A stretch of 64,000 nt of DNA from Streptomyces alboflavus (GCF_000716675.1 NZ_JNXT01000016.1:1-64000); one strand, 5' to 3'; positions 1-10,100 are shown, numbered from the stretch's first letter. The notes: a model not told the origin generated them from the sequence alone. Program-made: numbers and translations.

Positions 1-893
1 GGGGCCGGGGCGGTGAGGGTGGGGGTGGGGGTGGGACGGGGGGTCGGCGGTGTGGGCGGCGTGAGCGGTGTCGGGTCGTCCAGGGCCGCACGGAGCGCCT
101 GTTCCGCGGCCGTCACGGTGAGGCGTCGCTCCGGGTCGCGCTCCAGCAGGCCCCGGACCACCGGCAGGAGGGGGCCGAGGGTGTCGGGCAGGGCGATCTC
201 GTCCAGGACCACCGCGTGCAGCACCCCGGCCACCGAGTCCCGGTGGAACGGCGATTCGCCCGCCACGGCCGCGCACAGCAGCACCCCGAGCGACCACAGG
301 TCGGACGCGGGCCCCGACCGCTGACCCGACATCCGCTCCGGCGCGGTGTACTCGGGCGAGCCCACGAACGCCCCGGTCTGCGTGAGCCGTGTCTGCCCCG
401 CGACCTGCGCGATGCCGAAGTCGGACAGGACGACGCGGCCGGACTCCGCCTCCAGGAGCACGTTCGCGGGCTTCAGGTCGCGGTGCAGCACCCCGGCCGT
501 GTGCGCGGCCCGCAGCGCGCCGAGGAGCGCGAGAGCGATCCGGCCCGCCTCGGCGGGCGGCAACGGCCCCTCGGCCGCCATCCGGTCGGCGAGCGACCAG
601 CCGTCGATCAGCTCCATCACCAGCCAGGGCCGCTCCTCGTACCGCACGACGTCGTGCAGGACGAGGATGCCCGGGTGCTTCACCTGCGCCACCGACCGGG
701 CCTCGTGCAGCGTCCGCTCCTGCTGGCGCTGCGCGTCCTCGGGGGTCAGCGCGTCGTCGACGTGCAGTTCCTTGACCGCGACGGCCCGCCCGAGGAGTTC
801 GTCCCGCGCGCGCCACACGGTGCCCATGCCGCCGCGGCCGAGCCGCGTCTCGATGCGGTAGCGTCCGGCGATCAGTTCCCCCGTGCTTGCCAT
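1..893 (-). CDS. Serine/threonine protein kinase, C-terminal part outside window
   Basis: Reading leftward from the ATG at 893, the frame stays open to the window edge and encodes a Hanks-type (PknB-like) kinase. Visible landmarks are the glycine loop GRGGMG (residues 19-24), the ATP lysine in VAVKEL (K41), the catalytic loop HRDLKPAN, the DFG motif in DFGIA, and a GSPEYTAPE activation segment. The kinase domain is complete (about residues 10-270). It is followed by a Thr/Pro-rich linker, so the missing part is probably a transmembrane or extracellular sensor region. These enzymes phosphorylate Ser/Thr on target proteins, usually from the inner face of the membrane. The substrate cannot be inferred. 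Confidence 0.93.
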   Translation of the reverse strand, partial: MASTGELIAGRYRIETRLGRGGMGTVWRARDELLGRAVAVKELHVDDALTPEDAQRQQERTLHEARSVAQVKHPGILVLHDVVRYEERPWLVMELIDGWSLADRMAAEGPLPPAEAGRIALALLGALRAAHTAGVLHRDLKPANVLLEAESGRVVLSDFGIAQVAGQTRLTQTGAFVGSPEYTAPERMSGQRSGPASDLWSLGVLLCAAVAGESPFHRDSVAGVLHAVVLDEIALPDTLGPLLPVVRGLLERDPERRLTVTAAEQALRAALDDPTPLTPPTPPTPRPTPTPTLTAPA

Positions 894-899
894 GGGCGC

Positions 900-905
900 A
901 TCATA
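900..905 (-). promoter_or_regulatory. Possible leaderless -10 box for the kinase gene
   Basis: On the minus strand TATGAT lies six bases before the kinase ATG, the spacing usual for leaderless actinomycete transcripts. I see no convincing -35 hexamer. Confidence 0.3.
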
Positions 906-977
906 CGAACTCCCTGCCCCCGCCCCGTGATTGGGCCGTGCGCGGCGCACGTCCGGCCGGGTGCCACCTCCGCACGC

Positions 978-1008
978 TTGTCACTTTGCGTGTCTGATCC
1001 GCTACGTT
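978..1008 (+). promoter_or_regulatory. Possible promoter of the small secreted protein gene
   Basis: TTGTCA (978-983) and TACGTT (1003-1008) are separated by 19 bp and lie about 55 bp upstream of the start at 1064. The hexamers are good but the spacer is slightly long. Confidence 0.4.
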
Positions 1009-1063
1009 TGGTCGCTCAAGAGGGTCGCGTCGGGAGCGGTCCACGTGGTGAAGGGGTATGCGC

Positions 1064-1366
1064 ATGACGCGACGGATGAACAAGGCGGCCAGGGCGCTCG
1101 GGGTGCTCGGCGCGGCAGCGGCACTGGCGCTCTCCGTGCCGGGGTCGGCGTACGCGGCGGAGGGGGTTCTCGTCATCAACGGCCAGGCCTACGAGGATCC
1201 GAGCGGCTGCTACCCCGTCGACTGGTTCCCGACCTCGGTGGCCAACAACACCGACGCCATCGCCGAGGTCCACTCGGGCCCGGACTGCACCGGCCAGGTC
1301 GAGTGGCTCGTGTACCCGGGCGAGACGTACCACACGGAGACCGCGCAGAGCGTCTTCATCCTCTGA
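1064..1366 (+). CDS. Small secreted hypothetical protein
   Basis: This gene encodes 100 residues with a clear Sec signal peptide: a basic start, the hydrophobic stretch ALGVLGAAAALALSV and an AYA-A cleavage site. The mature domain is about 70 residues with two cysteines that could form a disulfide. The start at 1064 is chosen because AAGGGG ends 7 nt upstream; ATG codons at 1058 and 1076 are alternatives. The Cys spacing and small beta-rich character recall I36-type secreted inhibitors, but the match is too weak to assign. It is divergent from the kinase gene. Confidence 0.75.
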   Translation: MTRRMNKAARALGVLGAAAALALSVPGSAYAAEGVLVINGQAYEDPSGCYPVDWFPTSVANNTDAIAEVHSGPDCTGQVEWLVYPGETYHTETAQSVFIL

Positions 1367-1428
1367 GGCGGCCGGCGGCCGGTTGTTAGCCTGCGGGGGC
1401 TCTGATCGCGCACGAAGAAGGAGTCCCC

Positions 1429-2310
1429 GTGACCGGCCCCCGCATCGCGCTCGTCACCCGCCGCCCGCAGCCCGAGCACGACCGCGACCTGCCGGTCCTC
1501 GCGCGCGCCCTCGACGAGGCGGGCGCCGAGGTCCGGATCGTCGGCTGGGACGACCCCGGCGTCGACTGGGCCGGATTCGACCTCGCGCTGATCCGCTCCA
1601 CCTGGGACTACAGCTGGCGCGCCGAGGAGTACGTGGCGTGGGCCGAGCGGTGCGCCAAGCTCACCCGCCTCGCCAACCCCGCGGACGTCGTGCGCTGGAA
1701 CACCGACAAGCGGTACCTGGGCGAGCTGGCCGCCGCCGGTGTGCCCACCGTCCCCACGGCCTACCGCGCGCCCGGTGACGACGGCGAACTCCCGCCCGCC
1801 GACCGGGAGTTCGTCGTCAAGCCCACCTCGGGGGCCGGTGCGCGGTACGCCGCCAGGTACGGCGCGGACGAGCGGGACGCCGCCCACGCGCACGTCGCCC
1901 GCCTGCACGAGGAGGGCTTCACCGCCATGGTGCAGCCCTACATGCGGCGCATCGACGTCACCGGCGAGCGCGCCCTCGTCTTCGTCGGCGGCCAGTTCCT
2001 GCACGCCATACGCAAGGGCGCGGTGCTCGCGCCCGGCACCGCGTTCGACGCCGACAAGGTGTCCCACCCCGACCCGCGGCCCTGGCGCCCCACCGAAGCC
2101 GAACTCGCCGTCGCCGAGCGGGCGTTGGCGGCGATTCCCGGCTCACCCGAGCTGCTGTACGCACGCGTGGACCTGGTGGACGGGGACGATCCCGACGACG
2201 GTCCGCGCGTCATGGAGCTCGAACTCGTCGAGCCCAACCTCTTCCTCGGCCTCCACCCGGACTCGCTGCCCCGGGTCGCGGAACTGATCCTCAAGGCCGC
2301 CGCCCAGTAG
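1429..2310 (+). CDS. ATP-grasp enzyme of the RimK/DcsG-like type
   Basis: The protein has 293 residues and starts at GTG, with a strong GAAGAAGGAG ribosome site. An N-terminal Rossmann-like pre-ATP-grasp domain contains the IRSTWDYSWR segment typical of the family that includes O-ureido-D-serine cyclo-ligase DcsG. The ATP-grasp domain follows, with FVVKPTSGAGA for nucleotide binding and a C-terminal VMELELVEPNLFL metal-binding strand. Family members activate a carboxylate with ATP to form an amide or cyclic bond. No biosynthetic neighbours indicate the substrate, so the specific reaction is unknown. Confidence 0.8.
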   Translation: MTGPRIALVTRRPQPEHDRDLPVLARALDEAGAEVRIVGWDDPGVDWAGFDLALIRSTWDYSWRAEEYVAWAERCAKLTRLANPADVVRWNTDKRYLGELAAAGVPTVPTAYRAPGDDGELPPADREFVVKPTSGAGARYAARYGADERDAAHAHVARLHEEGFTAMVQPYMRRIDVTGERALVFVGGQFLHAIRKGAVLAPGTAFDADKVSHPDPRPWRPTEAELAVAERALAAIPGSPELLYARVDLVDGDDPDDGPRVMELELVEPNLFLGLHPDSLPRVAELILKAAAQ

Positions 2311-2357
2311 ACCGGGAGCCCGGCAGCTCCCGTCGACCCGGCGGCCCGGACCCCGCC

Positions 2358-2999
2358 TCACCCCTCCGGGAACGAAAGCCGCTGCAGCAGCCCCCACGTG
2401 AACTCGGCTACACAGCGCCGCCGTTCACCCGACTCCGCGTCCGGCGCGGTGAAGGCGAGCCGCCACCGCGTCGGCGCCGTCCCCTCCATCGGGCGGGCGG
2501 GCGCGAACGCGCGGGCGGCCTCGTCCACGGTGCACGACCAGGGCGTGAGGTCGGCCAGGGTGCGCAGCGCGGGACCCGGCGCGCCGGGGGCGCGGATCAG
2601 CCACTCGTTCCACACCGCCGCGTTCGGCCCGAGCAGCACCTCGAAGCTCAGGTCGGGCCAGAGCGGCACCGGCCAGAGCAGCGCCTCGCACTCCAGGTCG
2701 CCGATCTTCCGGGGGACGCTCGCCTCGGGCGGTCCGAGCACCGAGCGATACCTGGAGACCGCCGCGCGCCCTCCGCGCGCGTGCAGCATCGCCTGCCAGC
2801 GGCGGTTGGCCTCGCGCATGTCGGTGATGGAGGTGCCCAGCGCGTGCCGGGCGTCCTCGACGAGGTCCGGGTTGTGGTCGGCCATGCGGCGCAGCAGGAC
2901 CAGCTGGAAGTCGAGGGGCGTGAACGGGCCCGGCGGACGCGAGGCACGCGACGAACCCGGTCCGGAACCGGCGGCGGAGCTAGCGGACATACGCCCCAT
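2358..2999 (-). CDS. Hypothetical protein, last gene of the surface-glycan operon
   Basis: The product has 213 residues (210 from the alternative ATG at 2990). It has no signal peptide or membrane segment. The N-terminal 20 residues are a Ser/Gly/Pro linker, followed by a soluble domain rich in Trp and Pro. I do not recognise the family. The gene overlaps the 3' end of the FkbM methyltransferase gene by about 20 bp, so it is probably the last cistron of the nine-gene operon and translationally coupled to it. Confidence 0.75.
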   Translation of the reverse strand: MGRMSASSAAGSGPGSSRASRPPGPFTPLDFQLVLLRRMADHNPDLVEDARHALGTSITDMREANRRWQAMLHARGGRAAVSRYRSVLGPPEASVPRKIGDLECEALLWPVPLWPDLSFEVLLGPNAAVWNEWLIRAPGAPGPALRTLADLTPWSCTVDEAARAFAPARPMEGTAPTRWRLAFTAPDAESGERRRCVAEFTWGLLQRLSFPEG

Positions 3000-3804
3000 G
3001 GTCCCGCACGGCCCGCCCGGCCGGACGCCGCCCGTCCGGCAGGAAGAGCACCGAGTTCACATACCGCGGCCGCCGCGGCGTCAGCGCGCGCCGCACCAGG
3101 CCCTGCGTCACGACGTACGAGGTGGCGCGCTGGTGCGCCTCCAGGTCGAAGGAGTCCAGGGGCAGCCAGGTGTCGTCCGGCAGCACCCAGCCGCGGTAGC
3201 CGTGCGCGTCCGCGAGGTGGTCGACGACCGGGGCGATGGGCTGGATGCGGGCCTCCAGCTCGACGAAGAGCGCCGGGCGGTCCCGGTCCAGGAGTGTGCG
3301 GGCGCCGCGCAGGACGGGCAGTTCATGGCCGTCCACGTCGATCTTGATGAAGTGCACGTCGTGCAGGCCGAGGCCGTCGAGCGTCAGGCACGGCACGTCG
3401 AGCGCGGTGCCGTGCACGCCGTCCCTGCGCACCAGCGAGGACACCCCGCGGTCGCCCCGGTCGTCCTCGGGCAGCCAGAGCCGGGCCGTGCCGGGCTCCT
3501 CGCCCGCCGCCGCCTGGATCACCCGGACGTTGCCGGGCGTGGCCGCCGCGAGCAGCCGCGCCAGATGCGGCACCGGCTCCACGGTCACCACGCGCCGGGC
3601 CCGCCGGGCGAGCCGGCGCGACCAGGGCCCGTACCAGCCGCCGACGTCGACGGCGGTGCCGCAGTCGGGCGGGCACAGCTCGCCGAGGCGGGCCAGCTCG
3701 GGCTCGAAGCGCGGATAGACGAGCCGGGCCAGGGCGGCCACCGCGCGGGTGGGGAGCCGGGGCGCGACGCGGGCGGCGAGGGTCTTGCGCGCGGCGGGCG
3801 TCAC
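2980..3804 (-). CDS. FkbM-family SAM-dependent methyltransferase
   Basis: The protein has 274 residues. The SAM-binding motif is AVDVGGWYGPWSRRLA (about residues 50-65), followed by the acidic TVEPVPHL strand end. The FkbM signature IKIDVDGHELPVLRGA lies near residues 153-168. FkbM enzymes O-methylate sugars or polyketide hydroxyls. In this operon a sugar hydroxyl of a surface glycan is the most reasonable target, but that is inference. The start overlaps the upstream trm112-like gene by 4 bp (ATGA). Confidence 0.85.
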   Translation of the reverse strand: MTPAARKTLAARVAPRLPTRAVAALARLVYPRFEPELARLGELCPPDCGTAVDVGGWYGPWSRRLARRARRVVTVEPVPHLARLLAAATPGNVRVIQAAAGEEPGTARLWLPEDDRGDRGVSSLVRRDGVHGTALDVPCLTLDGLGLHDVHFIKIDVDGHELPVLRGARTLLDRDRPALFVELEARIQPIAPVVDHLADAHGYRGWVLPDDTWLPLDSFDLEAHQRATSYVVTQGLVRRALTPRRPRYVNSVLFLPDGRRPAGRAVRDHGAYVR

Positions 3805-4058
3805 GACGAGATCAGCTTGAGCAGGCGCTCGTGCTCGTCCTCCGAGACCTGTTCACCGGAGGACGGCAGGAGCTGTGGGATGCCGTCCACGATCGGGTAG
3901 CGGCGGTGCAGCCGGGGGTTGTAGAGGGCCTGTTCGGGCAGCGGCACCGGTTCCGGTGAGGGGTCGGCGGGGAGGGTGGCCTCCGGCGCGAGGAGGACCA
4001 GCGGACCCTTGTCGAGGGGGCAGGCGAGGATCTTCAGCAGCGGGTCGTCGGGGTTCAT
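3801..4058 (-). CDS. Trm112-family small protein
   Basis: The product is 85 residues with the Trm112/UPF0434 pattern LKILACPLDKGPL at the N-terminus and YPIVDGIPQLLP in the middle. Classical members use two cysteine pairs to bind zinc and can activate partner methyltransferases. Here only one cysteine is present (C13), so a full zinc site cannot form. It is coupled on both sides: 1-bp overlap with the transporter gene and 4-bp overlap with the FkbM gene. That placement fits a methyltransferase partner role. Confidence 0.85.
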   Translation of the reverse strand: MNPDDPLLKILACPLDKGPLVLLAPEATLPADPSPEPVPLPEQALYNPRLHRRYPIVDGIPQLLPSSGEQVSEDEHERLLKLISS

Positions 4059-4987
4059 CAGGGCATCAGCTCCTTGGGTGGCAGATTCGGTTCGGCGGGC
4101 ACGGCGGGTGCGGGGTCGTGCTTGGGCATCACCAGGAGCACCGCCACCGCGAGCACCGTCCCCGCGACCCGCAGCGTGAGCCGCACCGGGTCGTGGGGCA
4201 GCGCCTCACCGAACGCGAGCGTCCCGAGCACGGCGGTGAACAGCGACGTCACCGTCGTGCACACCGGGACGATCAGTGAGGCCCTGCACTTCTGGAGCGC
4301 CGCCTGCGACATGATCAGGCCGAACGCTCCGGTGAAGAGCAGCAGATAGGGGTACGGGGAGCGCAGCAGGTCGAGCAGGGCGCCGCCCAGGCCGCCGTCC
4401 AGGGACAGATGGCTGGACACGCCCTTGATGGCCAGCGAGCTGACGCCGTAGAGCAGGCCCACCGCGACGCCGTACTCCACGCCCGTCGTCGGCTGGCGGT
4501 GCTTGCTGCGGGTGCGGCGCTCGGCGGACGCGTACAGCCACAGACCGGCCGCGAGCGAGGGCAGGCAGACCGTGAGGACGAGCGGGGCGGGCGCGTCGCG
4601 GCCCACCGTGTCCGTGCCCTCCTTCAGGGACAGCACGACCATCAGGAGCGCGGCGAGGATCGCGGCGACCGCGTACCGCTCGCGCCCCGACGTGCGCTCG
4701 CCGAGCAGCTTCGCCGACAGGAGCAGGAGCAGCACGAGCCCGGAGACGAAGATGCCCTGGGCCGCCGCGATCGGCAGCGTCCGGTAGACGATCAGCTGCG
4801 CCCCGAAGCCCGCGGCGAGCGCCAGCGAGCCGCCGATCCACAGCGGGCTGGAGATCACCTGGCGAAGGAGCCGGGCCGGGTTGCGGACGCTGACCGACGG
4901 CATCGCGGTGAGCGCCCGCTTCTCCAGGACGAAGCCGGTGCTGTAGAGCAGGTTCGCGAGCAGCGCCGCGGCCACACCCCACCACAT
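4058..4987 (-). CDS. EamA/DMT-like integral membrane transporter
   Basis: The product is 309 residues with about 9-10 hydrophobic helices and two related halves, as in drug/metabolite-type transporters. It begins directly with a membrane segment (WWGVAAALLANLLYSTGFVLEK). The C-terminal tail is short and proline-rich. It sits two bases after the methyltransferase stop in the glycan operon, so export or flipping of a pathway intermediate is possible. The substrate cannot be read from the sequence. Confidence 0.82.
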   Translation of the reverse strand: MWWGVAAALLANLLYSTGFVLEKRALTAMPSVSVRNPARLLRQVISSPLWIGGSLALAAGFGAQLIVYRTLPIAAAQGIFVSGLVLLLLLSAKLLGERTSGRERYAVAAILAALLMVVLSLKEGTDTVGRDAPAPLVLTVCLPSLAAGLWLYASAERRTRSKHRQPTTGVEYGVAVGLLYGVSSLAIKGVSSHLSLDGGLGGALLDLLRSPYPYLLLFTGAFGLIMSQAALQKCRASLIVPVCTTVTSLFTAVLGTLAFGEALPHDPVRLTLRVAGTVLAVAVLLVMPKHDPAPAVPAEPNLPPKELMP

Positions 4988-4989
4988 GG

Positions 4990-5748
4990 CTACGCTTTCC
5001 GCGCGTGCAGCAGCAGGATGGAGGCGGCGCCCGGCACGGAGCAGGCGAGTCGGTCCAGGGCGCGCAGCGGCCGCGGCACGCCGTGGAAGGGCGCGCCCGC
5101 GAGGCGTACGACGTCGAAGCCGGACGCGGCCACGAACTCCCTGAGCGCGCGGGCGGTGTAGAGCCGCAGATGGCCCACCACCTCACGCCCGGGGCGGCCG
5201 TGGATGCCGCGCAGGCTCACCTCGGAGAACACCGGCTGCACGCCCGCGAGCAGCAGCCCGCGGTTGTACCAGGCGGCGAGGTTGGGCGTGGACAGCATCA
5301 GGTGGCCGCCGGGCCGAAGGACGCGGCGCAGCTCGTCGAGGGCGCTGTCGGGGTCCACGAGGTGCTCGATGACCTCGCTGAACAGGACGGCGTCCGCCGA
5401 TCCGTCCGCGAACGGCAGCCCGCCGTCCGTGAGTTCGCCGCGCACGACGTGCGGCAGGTGCGCCCCGGCGCGGCGCAGCGCGTCCTGGGACCAGTCGACG
5501 CCGACGACGCGGTGCCCGGCGAGCAGCGGCGCGGCGACACGCGCGGCGCTGCCGTCGCCGCAGCCGATGTCGAGGACGACCCCGGCGCCCGCGCTCGCGG
5601 GGCCGAGGGCGGCGGCGAGCATCCGGGCCTGGCGCAGGCTGCGGGCGTCGCCGGAGGCCACCGGCACGTTCGGGTTCTCGTAGAAGTCCCGCAGCCCGTG
5701 CGGGCGTTCGCCCTCGTCGGTACGAGGGGTGGCGCTGGTCGTCGTCAT
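4990..5748 (-). CDS. Class I SAM-dependent methyltransferase
   Basis: The protein has 252 residues from the ATG at 5748, which gives a 4-bp ATGA overlap with the upstream gene. SAM motif I is VLDIGCGDGSAARVA, followed by VVGVDWS, the FSEVIEHLVDP motif and LRPGGHLMLSTPN, all typical of the UbiE/Methyltransf_11 group. It is the third of four tightly coupled methyltransferase-related genes in the operon. A sugar or lipid acceptor is inferred from context only. Confidence 0.88.
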   Translation of the reverse strand: MTTTSATPRTDEGERPHGLRDFYENPNVPVASGDARSLRQARMLAAALGPASAGAGVVLDIGCGDGSAARVAAPLLAGHRVVGVDWSQDALRRAGAHLPHVVRGELTDGGLPFADGSADAVLFSEVIEHLVDPDSALDELRRVLRPGGHLMLSTPNLAAWYNRGLLLAGVQPVFSEVSLRGIHGRPGREVVGHLRLYTARALREFVAASGFDVVRLAGAPFHGVPRPLRALDRLACSVPGAASILLLHARKA

Positions 5749-7142
5749 GAGCCGCTGCCCTCCGGGGTCGGGTGGAGGTTCTGCGTGGCGTGCAGATAGT
5801 GCTCGAAGAGGTCCCGCAGATGGGAGCCGTCGCCGTGGCTGAGCAGCGTCCGGGACCAGCGCAGGGCCAGGTGCAGGCGGCCCGCGGTGGACGCGGTGGT
5901 CACGGTCAGGCCGCGCGGCATCCGGGCGGGCGCGGAGAACCACACGGCGGTCGCCGCCCCCGCGTCCCCGAAGTCGAGGGCGTACGGCACCCGCCCGATG
6001 TTGCTGAGCAGCGTCGTCGACGTCCACGGCCCGGCGGCCCTGCGCAGGCCGCGGGTGACGGCGGCGCGCACAGTCACCGGAAGGACGGGCGCGGTGAGGA
6101 GCGTGGCGCCGTGGCCGAGCTGCGGGCGCGACAGGGCCTTGAGGGCGCGGGTGCGGTCGGAGGTGCGGCGCAGCAGGGCGTGGATCTCGTCGGGGGTCAG
6201 GTCTCCCGGGCCCGACCGGCCGGTTCCGGCGTCCGGCTCCAACTCAGCGGCACCGAAAGGCACTTCGACGAGCCGGGTGCCGTTGCCGATGGGCATCGTC
6301 ATGTCGCGCGGCCGGTCGTCGACGGGCATGGTGATGCGCAACGGGCGCGGCCTGGAGCCGTGTTCACGGTTCCAGTGCGCGATCATCAGCGCCGTGGCGA
6401 CCATCAGCTGGTCGTTGACGGTGTACGGCGCGCCCTTGGGGCGGCGCGGCACCGGCAGCTCGGCGACGAGCATGCCGTTGCCGGGGGACGGGTCGGGGGT
6501 GCCGTGGGCGACGCGGGCCGGGGCTGCCCACGGCGACGGCAGGCCGGACGGCGCCTCGTCGGTGCCGCCCGCACCGTCCGCCGACACGGGCGTACGGGTC
6601 GGCGGCGCCGCGGGCGCGTTGTCCCGGCCGCCGTACAGTTCGGCGGCGGTGGCGAGCACCCGCAGACAGGCCGGGCCGTCGAGCGCGGTGTGGTTGATGG
6701 TCAGGAACAGCACGCTGGAGGTGCCGCCCGCTTCGGCGTCGGCGACGACCTCCAGGCGGATCGGCGGGGACGCGGTGAGCGGCGGCGCATCGCACAGGGC
6801 GCGCTCCCTGGCCCGCTTCAGGGCGTCCGGCACCGGCGCCGGGAACGTGACCACCTCCACGTCGGGGCCCTCGGTCAGCTCCCACTCGTACCGCCGCCGG
6901 TACCAGGCGCCGCGCGCCTCCCGCACCAGGATGCGCGGGTGGCGTCGCAGCGCCTCGCCGAACGCCGCCTTCAGCCGCTCGGCGTCCGGCGTGCCCGGCA
7001 GATGCACCTCGATGTGGACGGTCTCCGGCTCCTCCTCCTGCAGGCAGTGCCGGGCGACCTCGTCGACGACGGGGAACGGCACCCGGCGCGGCGGACGGCC
7101 GGGGCCGTCCGCACGCCGGGCCGGGTGTTCCAGGGCGGTCAT
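5745..7142 (-). CDS. Condensation-domain/PapA-like acyltransferase-type protein
   Basis: The product is 465 residues, the usual length of stand-alone condensation-fold acyltransferases (PapA, WS/DGAT and NRPS C-domain superfamily). The catalytic HxxxDG motif appears as NHTALDG, with H151 and D155. The first His of the usual HHxxxDG is Asn, which many members tolerate. A second-half DFGDAG segment corresponds to the conserved DFGWG-like region. Such enzymes transfer acyl groups to hydroxyls. Next to an AftD-like glycosyltransferase this suggests acylation of a surface glycan or glycolipid. The 4-bp overlaps on both sides indicate strict co-expression. Confidence 0.8.
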   Translation of the reverse strand: MTALEHPARRADGPGRPPRRVPFPVVDEVARHCLQEEEPETVHIEVHLPGTPDAERLKAAFGEALRRHPRILVREARGAWYRRRYEWELTEGPDVEVVTFPAPVPDALKRARERALCDAPPLTASPPIRLEVVADAEAGGTSSVLFLTINHTALDGPACLRVLATAAELYGGRDNAPAAPPTRTPVSADGAGGTDEAPSGLPSPWAAPARVAHGTPDPSPGNGMLVAELPVPRRPKGAPYTVNDQLMVATALMIAHWNREHGSRPRPLRITMPVDDRPRDMTMPIGNGTRLVEVPFGAAELEPDAGTGRSGPGDLTPDEIHALLRRTSDRTRALKALSRPQLGHGATLLTAPVLPVTVRAAVTRGLRRAAGPWTSTTLLSNIGRVPYALDFGDAGAATAVWFSAPARMPRGLTVTTASTAGRLHLALRWSRTLLSHGDGSHLRDLFEHYLHATQNLHPTPEGSGS

Positions 7143-10100
7143 GGTGCGTTGTCCTCTCCCGGGCGCGGATCCTCACCCGAGCGCGTACCCCGGCCGGGGG
7201 TCCCCTCATCCGTCGGGGCGCCGTCGGCCGGTTCAGGCGTGTCCTTGCGCAGCGGGTCCGGGCCGCGGGCCGACAGGGTCGGGCTCGCGCTGTACGGGGG
7301 GACGGCCGGGGGCGCGTCGGGTGCGGGCGCGCCGGGTGTGGCTGCCTCGGTCCCGCCGGTCTCCCCGTCGAGCTCGTCCCCGCGCCTGCGGTGCGGCAGC
7401 GGTGGCGCGGTCGGCCCGCCCAGGTCACGGTCGGGCCCGAGCGGCATCGTCACGGCGTCGGGGGAGCCCTGCGGGCGGGGCGGCGCGGGCGTGGCTCCGC
7501 CCGCACTCCCGGGCCCGGCAGGACCGGCGGGGCCGCCGAAGACACCGGGGCCACCGAAGCCCCCGGGCCCCGCCGCCGGAACCCCCGGCCCCACGGGACT
7601 GCCCACACCCACGGCACCGCCAGGACCACCGGCACCGGGACCACCGCCACCCGCGACCGCCGCGCCCTGCGCGTCGGCCCCCTCCCGCACGCTCACCAGC
7701 GCCGCGAACAGCGCGATGAACGCGAGGAGTTGAGCGGTGTGCCCGAAGGCCCCCTGGTCGGCGGCGACGGCCTCGCCCGCGCCGGTCGCGGCGGCGATGC
7801 CTGCCCCGGCCATGGCCAGGAACGCCAGCGGCACGAGCAGCGTGTGCTTGCGCCAGGCGAGCACCGCGAGGACGGGCACGAGCACGGCGAACCAGCCCGC
7901 GACGACCACGGCCACCAGCGTCAGCACCACCGTGCCGAGCACCGGACCCGGTCCCGGCGGGGTCACGCCGGGCCCGTCCGGGTTCGGGTCGCGGCGCCGC
8001 ACGAACACCAGCGCCACCAGGGCGAGGACGCCCACGCCACCGCCGATGAGTCCGGCCTCGTACGCCGTGGACGGCTCGTAGGTGAGCTTGACCGTGCCGC
8101 CCTCGCCCGCCGGGACGAGCCAGCCCTGCTGCCAGCCGTCGAGCCGCACCGAGCGCAGCTCCTTGCCGTTCAGGGTGGCCTTCCAGCCGTCGTTGACGTT
8201 CTCGTAGGTCGTCAGGTACTGGGCGGCGCCGTCCCCGACGGCCACCTCGCGGCGGTCGCCGAGCCAGTCCTTGATCTTCAGCTCGCGGGCCTTGGTGACG
8301 AGGCTGCCCGGGGTGCCGCGGGTGAGGGACACGTCGGTGACGGCGAGCGGGCCCTCGTCACCGGCCTCCACGCGGTGCTGACCGGCGGCGAGGTCCACCG
8401 AGGTCTGCTTCTTGTTGTCGTCGCACAGCGTCAGGTCGACCGGCCTGCGGTCCACCAGGTCCCGGACGGTGCCCTCGGCGCTCGTCGCGTACAGCTTGCC
8501 GTCGACCGACACCGCCGGGCCCTCGCCGCAGGCGAGTTCGAAGGTGCGGTCGGGGTCGGGCTGCTTGGTGCGGAACTTGTCGAGCGCCGGGACGTAGGCC
8601 TCGGTGAGGCCGACGGGCAGCTGCAGCTTCTCGTCCGCCACCGGGTTGTGCAGGGTGAGCGGCGCGGTCTTGGTGATGGTGATGTCGAGGCGGTCGGTGG
8701 TGATCGGCGCGAAGCGGGCGTTGCCGTTCTCGTCGACCCCCGCGACGGCCGCGCCGTCCGGAGAGCTGATCTCGATCTTCTCGGGACGGGTGGAGAGTCC
8801 GCCCGCGGGCGGCAGTACGATCTGGTCGACCGCGACCTTGCCGGGCCACCGCAGATGGATGACCGGCTTGTCGCCCGCGATCCACGCGGTCGTCAGATCG
8901 CCGTCGGTGAGGTTGCGGGGCGAGAGTCCGCCGCCGAGCTCGGACGTCGAGTCGGCGCTGGCGATGATCTGCTCGCGCTGGTCGGGCGCCACCTTGTAGA
9001 GGAGCTCGTCGAGCTTCTGGCCGGGGACGGCGACCGCGCTCGCCTTGACCTTGTAGCTGCCGTCGCCCGTGGTGGTGAAGCGGCGGTGCAGGCCGGCCTC
9101 GGCGGTCACCGGCGACAGACCGGACTGGTCGGCCGAGCGGTGCATGGAGTACGTCGTGGCGTCGGCGTCCGCGCCGTCGGTGCCCTCGGTGTCGGCGGGC
9201 ATCCGCAGCAGCTTGGTGACCTGCACCTTGGGGATGCTGATCTCCGAGAACCCGGCGCCGGTCAGGCCGTCGTGGGCGACCTGCGCGTCGAGGATGGTCA
9301 GCTTCAGCCACGAGGAGTCGCCCGGCTTGACCTTGACGCGCTGCGTCTGGCCGTCGGGCCGCAGGTACGAGACCGCCTCGCCCTGCTCGGTCTCCACGCG
9401 CACCTTCGTCGGCGCGGACCGCACACCCTGCTGCGGCAGCGGCGTCACCTTGATCGACGAGGGGATGGCGGTCTTCTTCGTGAACTCCGCCTTGATCCAC
9501 TCGTTGTCGGGGTTGCCCGGGTTGCCTTCCGTCCAGGCCGTGTTCGGGTTGCCGTCGAAGGCGTTCACCGGGTCGAACTGCGGCAGGTGGAACAGCCAGT
9601 TGCCGTAGCTGGACGCCGTCACGGACTTGGCGCCGCGCAGCTCCGCGACGGTCTGGTGCTTGATGCCCTTGGTCGGCAGGATCTGCCGGGGCTTCTCGCC
9701 GCCGTCCTGGAGGGCGTCCGGCGCGTTCTTCTCGTCCTTGGTGTAGGGGTACGAGGTGTTGGTGTTGACCAGGCCGAAGCGGGTGTCGGCGCGGCGCAGG
9801 CCGTCACCGACCGCCTGCAGGGCGGGCGGCGAGCCGAGGCCCGGGTGGTTGTCGCCGGTCAGGACGGCCGGACGGTCCTTCATGTCCGGGTCGGCCGACA
9901 GCGGGAGCAGCGCCTCGGGGCCGCCGCTGACGACGGCCGTGTTGGCCACCGGCTTCAGGCCGGCCTGGCCGGGGCGCTGGGCGCCGTCGCCGGGCGCGTA
10001 GATCTCGACCGCGCGCTGGCGCGGGTACAGGCCCTCGACCTGCACGGGCGTGTCGTCGGCGATCCGTCCGCCGGTCTCGGTCGGCCCGAATCCGGTGACG

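Noticed and set aside
1429..2310. ATP-grasp gene as the missing ATP-grasp of the Ter-linked pathway
   Set aside because: It lies about 50 kb from the operon, and its sequence resembles DcsG-like ligases rather than the Ter-associated type.
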